From: Ottelia alismoides
Taxonomy: Eukaryota > Streptophyta > Magnoliopsida > Alismatales > Hydrocharitaceae
Direction of reading: 5' to 3'
Length of the DNA stretch: 64,000 bases
NCBI GenBank assembly: GCA_037367405.1
Contig: JAZKJV010000391.1
Coordinates: 372,001 to 436,000 of the forward strand
The first letter of the stretch is position 1; every line of letters begins with the position of its first letter. The notes below the pieces were generated by a model. The model had not been told where the DNA came from. It saw only the letters and a list, made by a program, of their open reading frames with translations, and did not search any database. The position numbers were made by a program, and so were the translations under genes. Positions 59,588 to 64,000 of the stretch are shown here, piece by piece.

Positions 59588-59611
59588 CGATATGGAGACA
59601 CTACATGTATG

Positions 59612-61325
59612 GTATTTTTTTTTGAAATCTTCATCGATCATAAAAGCTTGAAATATCTGTTTAATCAAAAGGAGCTCAATATGAGACAGAGACGATGGCT
59701 AGAGTTATTGAAAGATTGCGATTGCACTATCTCCTACCACCCTGGTAAGGAGAACGTCGTAGTGGATGCCCTTAGTAGAAGAACTTATTCACTTGGGTTA
59801 GTGGGTGCTATCCACTTCTGGGGTTTACTATCAACGTTGAGTGAATGGAAACCATTTGATAGTAATACTTATACTATAACTATCCCTCACCGATACAAAC
59901 CAGAGATATGGGATAGAATAAAGAAAGGACATGAGGATGTTCCAGTCCTTAAAGACTTGAGACAACAAGTTGAGAAGAATGAGATAGTGGGATTCCAGAT
60001 ACAAGATGGGTCACTATATAACCATCATAGAATTTGTGTACCAGGCACACCTGAACCGAGGAAAGACATCTTGCGTGAAGCGCACTGCTCTAGATTATCT
60101 ATTCATTCAGGAATTATGAAGATGTATAGGGATCTTCGTCCAAATTTTTGGCAACTATGAATGAAGAAAGATGTTGTTGAGTTTGTGAATTCATGTTTCA
60201 CTTGCGAACAGGTAAAAGCTTCACACCAAAAGCCACCAATATTGTTACAACCCCTCCCCATACCTGAGTGGAAATGGGAAATCATTTCCATGGACTTCGT
60301 TACTGGCTTACCTCAAATGACTGGTGGTAAGGATAGCATACGGGTTATAATAGATCATTTGACCAAGGTGGCACACTTTATTCCAATAAGCCTATCTTTC
60401 ACTCCAAACCAGCTTGCTGAGTTATATATTACACATGTGATCCGCCTCCATGGTATCCCAAAGGAAGTAGTTTCCGATCGAGATTCACGATTTACCTCAC
60501 ACTGTTGGGAGAACTTCATGAAAGCCTTAGGCACACAACTATGCTTGAGCACAACATATCATCCACAAACAGATGGTCAACAGAACATACTATTTAGACT
60601 TTAGAGGATATGTTACGAACATGTGCCCTAGAATGGAAATGATCATGGTTGAAACATTTGCCTCTTAAAGAATTCACGTACAACAACAGTTACCATACAA
60701 GTATTGGCATGACACCATTTGAAGCACTTTATGGACATAGGTGTACTACTCCCTTGTGTTGGCAAGATATCGGAATAAAGAGCCTTTATGATCAGATAGA
60801 CTTCAGGAGACACAGGGAGCTGTAGAGCTTGCTCAAAAAAGACCAATAACTGCCCAGAGTCGTCAGAAAAACTATAGTGATACTAGGCAAAGAGACCTTG
60901 AATTGAGGTAGGTGACTTTGTATTTTTCGAAGTATCATCTATGAAGGGTGTTCAGAGGTTTGGCTTGCGTGGGAAGTTAGCACCCAGGTTTGTGGGTCCC
61001 TTTAAAATTATTCAACGGATGGGAAAAGTTGCCCATAGACTTGTGCTTCCTCCACATCTTTCGGCAATACATGATGTCTTTCATGTATCAAATCTAAGAA
61101 AGTATGTTAGGAATCCAGAGCATAAGATAAGTTATGATGATTTACATGTTGAGCTAGACTTGACATACCAAGAGATACCTGTGAAAATACTTGACAGGGA
61201 TATCAAGAAGTTGAGAAACAAAGAGGTACCTCTAGTTAAAGTGTTATGACGCAACAAAGAGTTTGAAGAAGCGATATGGGAATTTGAGGTAGAAATGAAA
61301 GAAAAGTACCCGTACTTGTTTGAAT
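59612..61325 (+). pseudogene. Gypsy pol: RNase H, integrase and chromodomain remnant
   Basis: Integrase inserts the element DNA; the chromodomain steers it to heterochromatin. Seen: [20 protein letters not shown] (RNase H end), HxxxH-CxxC zinc finger region ([12 protein letters not shown]... CFTCEQVK), catalytic-core motifs SMDFVTGLPQ and VSDRDSRFTS, YHPQTDGQ; then LAPRFVGPFKII, HDVFHVSNLRKY and a chromodomain-like VKILDRDIKKLRNKEVPLVK with a stop, then AIWEFE. Stops and shifts lie near 60159, 60603 and 61249. The end of the catalytic core is lost to a frameshift. Confidence 0.88.
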
Positions 61326-61471
61326 GATAAAACTATGTATTCTGTATATGTTCATTATAAATGAAAGGACGTTCATTCTCTTTAAGGTTGTTATAGTCTC
61401 AATCCTCTTTAAGGTTGTTATGCATGTATCTCTAGTCTCGAGGGCGAGACTTCCTTTAAGATTGTTATAAT

Positions 61472-63432
61472 TGTAAAGCCATGAACTTGGCACCTCTCGG
61501 ATCCTATATCATAAGATCCGACTCGTCAAGAGAAAACTAACGGAATTTGTTCCGTGTGAATCAGACTTCATTTCGATTTGTTATGATTTTCGGAAGAAAG
61601 AGAAGTAAGGAGGGTTAAGGCGTCATTAACCCATAATGATTGTCATTAAGGTTAATTAAGCATGATTAAAGAAACTGATGATGGATTAAAAACCGTCAAT
61701 GATCATTAGCAGACACTAATAAATAGTTAGCAAAAGACAAGCGTAAGTCGCGAAAGTTAAATCACGATTAGTGTTAATTAATCGTCATTAGCGAATATAG
61801 ACTCCTCTAGAATGTTCTAACTTAAGCTCCAAAATTGGGATAAGTTTTGGCCAAAACCATGTGCCGCTAAACCATAGTTAAGGTCTAAACCACATGGTTT
61901 TCTGGTTAGTAGTTTTCTGAAGCCTATAAACAACCCATACCCATTCATTCTCTATTATTTCCATTACCACCACCACCCAAGGGCTAGGGTTGAGAGGTCG
62001 GGAGGAGGAGTGGGAGGCGGGGAAAGAGCGCTAGCGAAGCGCTGTCAGGAGAACGAGGAGGAAGGTATGATCCTCTCTTAGTTTGCTTCGTAAGCTAGGC
62101 TTTCAATTCATCCTCTTTTCTTCCAAGTTTTGTTCTTGATTCATCTTTCTTTCCGATTCGTTTCCTGTTATGGTTTAAGGAGAAATCTGTGTAACGTCCT
62201 ACTTAGATGCGGGCGGCTATGCACGTCAATGAGCCATGTGATTCGTCACACATTCACTCACCTAAGACGTGTGGTGTCTACCGATTCTCCATTGCTTATT
62301 GTTTATTCTTTTCCGCTCTTATAGTTATTTTGATGAAGAAATACGTGTAATACCCTACTTAGGTGCGGGGGTCTATGCACGTTAGTGAACCATGTGATTC
62401 GTCACACTTTCACTCACCCAAAACATGCGGTGTCTACCGATTCTCCATCGCTTGCAGTTTGATTATATTCTTTCAGTTTCATTGTTGTTTTCCTCTCGAT
62501 TGATTTTATAGATGAATCTCTTGTCATTTTTATTTTGGAGTATGTCCCGATATATCGGAAACTCTGCCGAAATTTTCTCAGAAATATGTCCTGATATAAG
62601 GGGAAACTCTGCCGAAATTTCTCGAGAAATATGTCCCGATATAAGGAGAAGTTATGCTGAAATTTCAAGAGAAAATATGTTCTTGGCTTTCTTCGTGTTC
62701 TGCGTTCTTTGCGTTCTTGACACGTTTTTAATGTTTTTCATATGAAAATACAATTCGATCATTTCGGGAGCCATAAATCATCCTTTTCAAAGAGAGTCAC
62801 GATAAAGAGCTGTATACGCGAGTGAGAGCTCGATTAGGTAACGAAATCTTTCTCCTTTTTCTGTTGAGTTTTCATATGAGATCGTTGAAATTTCTGATTT
62901 TATGTTATTTGCTACGAAGAACCCTAATTTGGTTATTTTTGAGAAAATATGAAAAGTTGCTTTGTGATTTTAACTAAAATAAGGTCTAAGCATCGAATTG
63001 ATGCAATGGTTTGGAAAGTTAGGTTTTGGAAGTTAACATGATCATAATTATGAGTATATAAATATATGAATTAATATAAGTATAAGTCTATATTCAATAT
63101 TTTATGGTTATGCAAATCTAAGGCTTAACAAAGGAATTACATCATGGAAATTGATGTATTTTGAGTTGGATCCTGAAAACGGTCGTAAGTCATGTTAAGG
63201 ATGACTGGGAGTAGAACTACAAGCTGATGTACATGTAAAGGGTTGTAGTGGGACAATGGATCATGTAAACTTTATCTTGTGAATGGCAAAGTGTTGAAAT
63301 ACTTCCTTCTGAATATTTTTATCTGCAGTCTGTTTCTGAATGTTAGTCGTGATTGCTGAATAAATTATTATTGAGTAAAGAACATATCCAGATATGGGAG
63401 GATCCGACGGCCCGGGAATCAGGGTCGCGACA
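61472..63432 (+). repeat. 3' LTR of the Gypsy element, internally deleted
   Basis: Begins TGTAAAGCC and ends GTCGCGACA. At 1961 bp it lacks about 830 bp present in the solo LTR, at about 63221 (AGAACTAC joined to AAGCTGATGTACATG). The 45-bp tandem repeats are present at about 62535-62670. Confidence 0.87.
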
Positions 63433-64000
63433 GTGCGGCTGGTGGAGGGGGGGGGTTCTTGCAAGCGGTCAAGGTCGGGTATAAGGGTTCCACCGAGGGG
63501 AGGCGAGGCTTGCGAGATATGCGGCTTCGCTAAATATTAAGTATGCTTTCGTGGAAATCGATGGCTGTGGGTATCTGAATCCAAAGAGTAAAAGTGGTAG
63601 ATGCATAGACCAACGATGAGGTGGATGATCTTCCCCGTCCATTGGCGAGGACATGGAGCAAGGTGACTCTGGATGGGCCCCTTCACCTGGAGGTTCCAAG
63701 CGTTCCGTTCCTAAGGCGGATGAAGGACTCTTTCGAGGAGACCCCCCCCCCCCCCCCGGCGGTTCCTGGAGGCGTCCACCAACTACGTCGTTGAACTCCT
63801 CGCCTGGGCTTACTGCAACTCCCACTTACGTGCACTCCTCTTTTTGTTGTAAAACACTTCCCCCCCTCCTCCTCCGAACATTAGTTCCTATCATTTTCCT
63901 TCCAAAATTGCTAGTTATGGATGTTATGATCATAATATTACCGGAGTATCTCAGCTATATACGAGCTTTTTTCATGATTGCGAGGATGGTCTTCAGATCA
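63433..64000. other. Right edge of the window, unassigned
   Basis: GC-rich stretch with a run of about 17 C at 63742-63758. A minus frame at 63469-63825 has no recognisable domain. Part of it may belong to another LINE. Confidence 0.35.

Larger units (their letters stand above)
59588..63432 (+). mobile_element. Gypsy (Tekay-type) 3' half: RNase H, integrase, chromodomain, 3' LTR
   Basis: Begins in RNase H (WRHYMYG-type sequence at 59590, then [21 protein letters not shown]), continues through integrase and a C-terminal chromodomain-like end, and finishes with a 3' LTR at 61472-63432. The outer flank is GTGCG, which matches the GTGGG flank of the 5' half at four of five bases, as expected for one element's target duplication. 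Confidence 0.88.

Overview
This is nuclear DNA of a flowering plant. One multi-exon gene with GT-AG introns is visible, surrounded by plant-type transposable elements: RTE and L1 LINEs, Copia and Tekay-type Gypsy LTR elements, TRIMs, a short tRNA-derived SINE, and MULE- and Tourist-type MITEs. No bacterial, organellar or CRISPR features were seen. I cannot fix the species; the TE load and long introns would suit a large-genome angiosperm.

Gene: on the minus strand, from 21131 down to 5447, lies the N-terminal part (630 codons, seven exons) of a PRP40C-like pre-mRNA-processing protein. It has a Pro/Ser-rich N-terminus and two WW domains. The FF-domain exons that should follow are not found, so the gene should run off the left edge. 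The intron between the two WW exons is 13,265 bp (5526-18790) and is a TE nest. It holds a four-level stack at 6168-9749 (MULE MITE inside a Tourist-like element inside an RTE that also carries a second, opposite RTE), a deleted Copia element (10303-12203), and a MULE-type element (12556-16479) split by an LTR element (13119-15843). A full-length RTE (21665-24984) lies just upstream of the first visible coding exon.

25-34 kb: degenerate L1 with an 88-bp SINE in it; two more members of a small LTR family ('family B') whose ORF begins right at the primer-binding site; truncated L1 and RTE insertions. 34-39.4 kb: a complete non-autonomous LTR element of 'family A' (34163-36416, target duplication TTAAT), a truncated Copia LTR plus gag, and a truncated inverted family A copy. 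A further family A copy fills positions 1-1735.

40.5-63.4 kb: an L1 and a Tekay-type Gypsy element, each split into two halves in opposite orientations. Reversing the segment between about 46.2 and 59.59 kb rejoins both elements at once, so the window appears to record a 13.4-kb inversion whose breakpoints fall in an L1 and a Gypsy. A 2.79-kb solo LTR of the same Gypsy family sits inside the L1 3' half. The inverted segment also carries a head-to-head TRIM pair and a second copy of the long-TIR MULE MITE.

Apart from the PRP40C-like gene I found no convincing host gene. Nearly all other open frames are decayed TE coding sequence or shadows.
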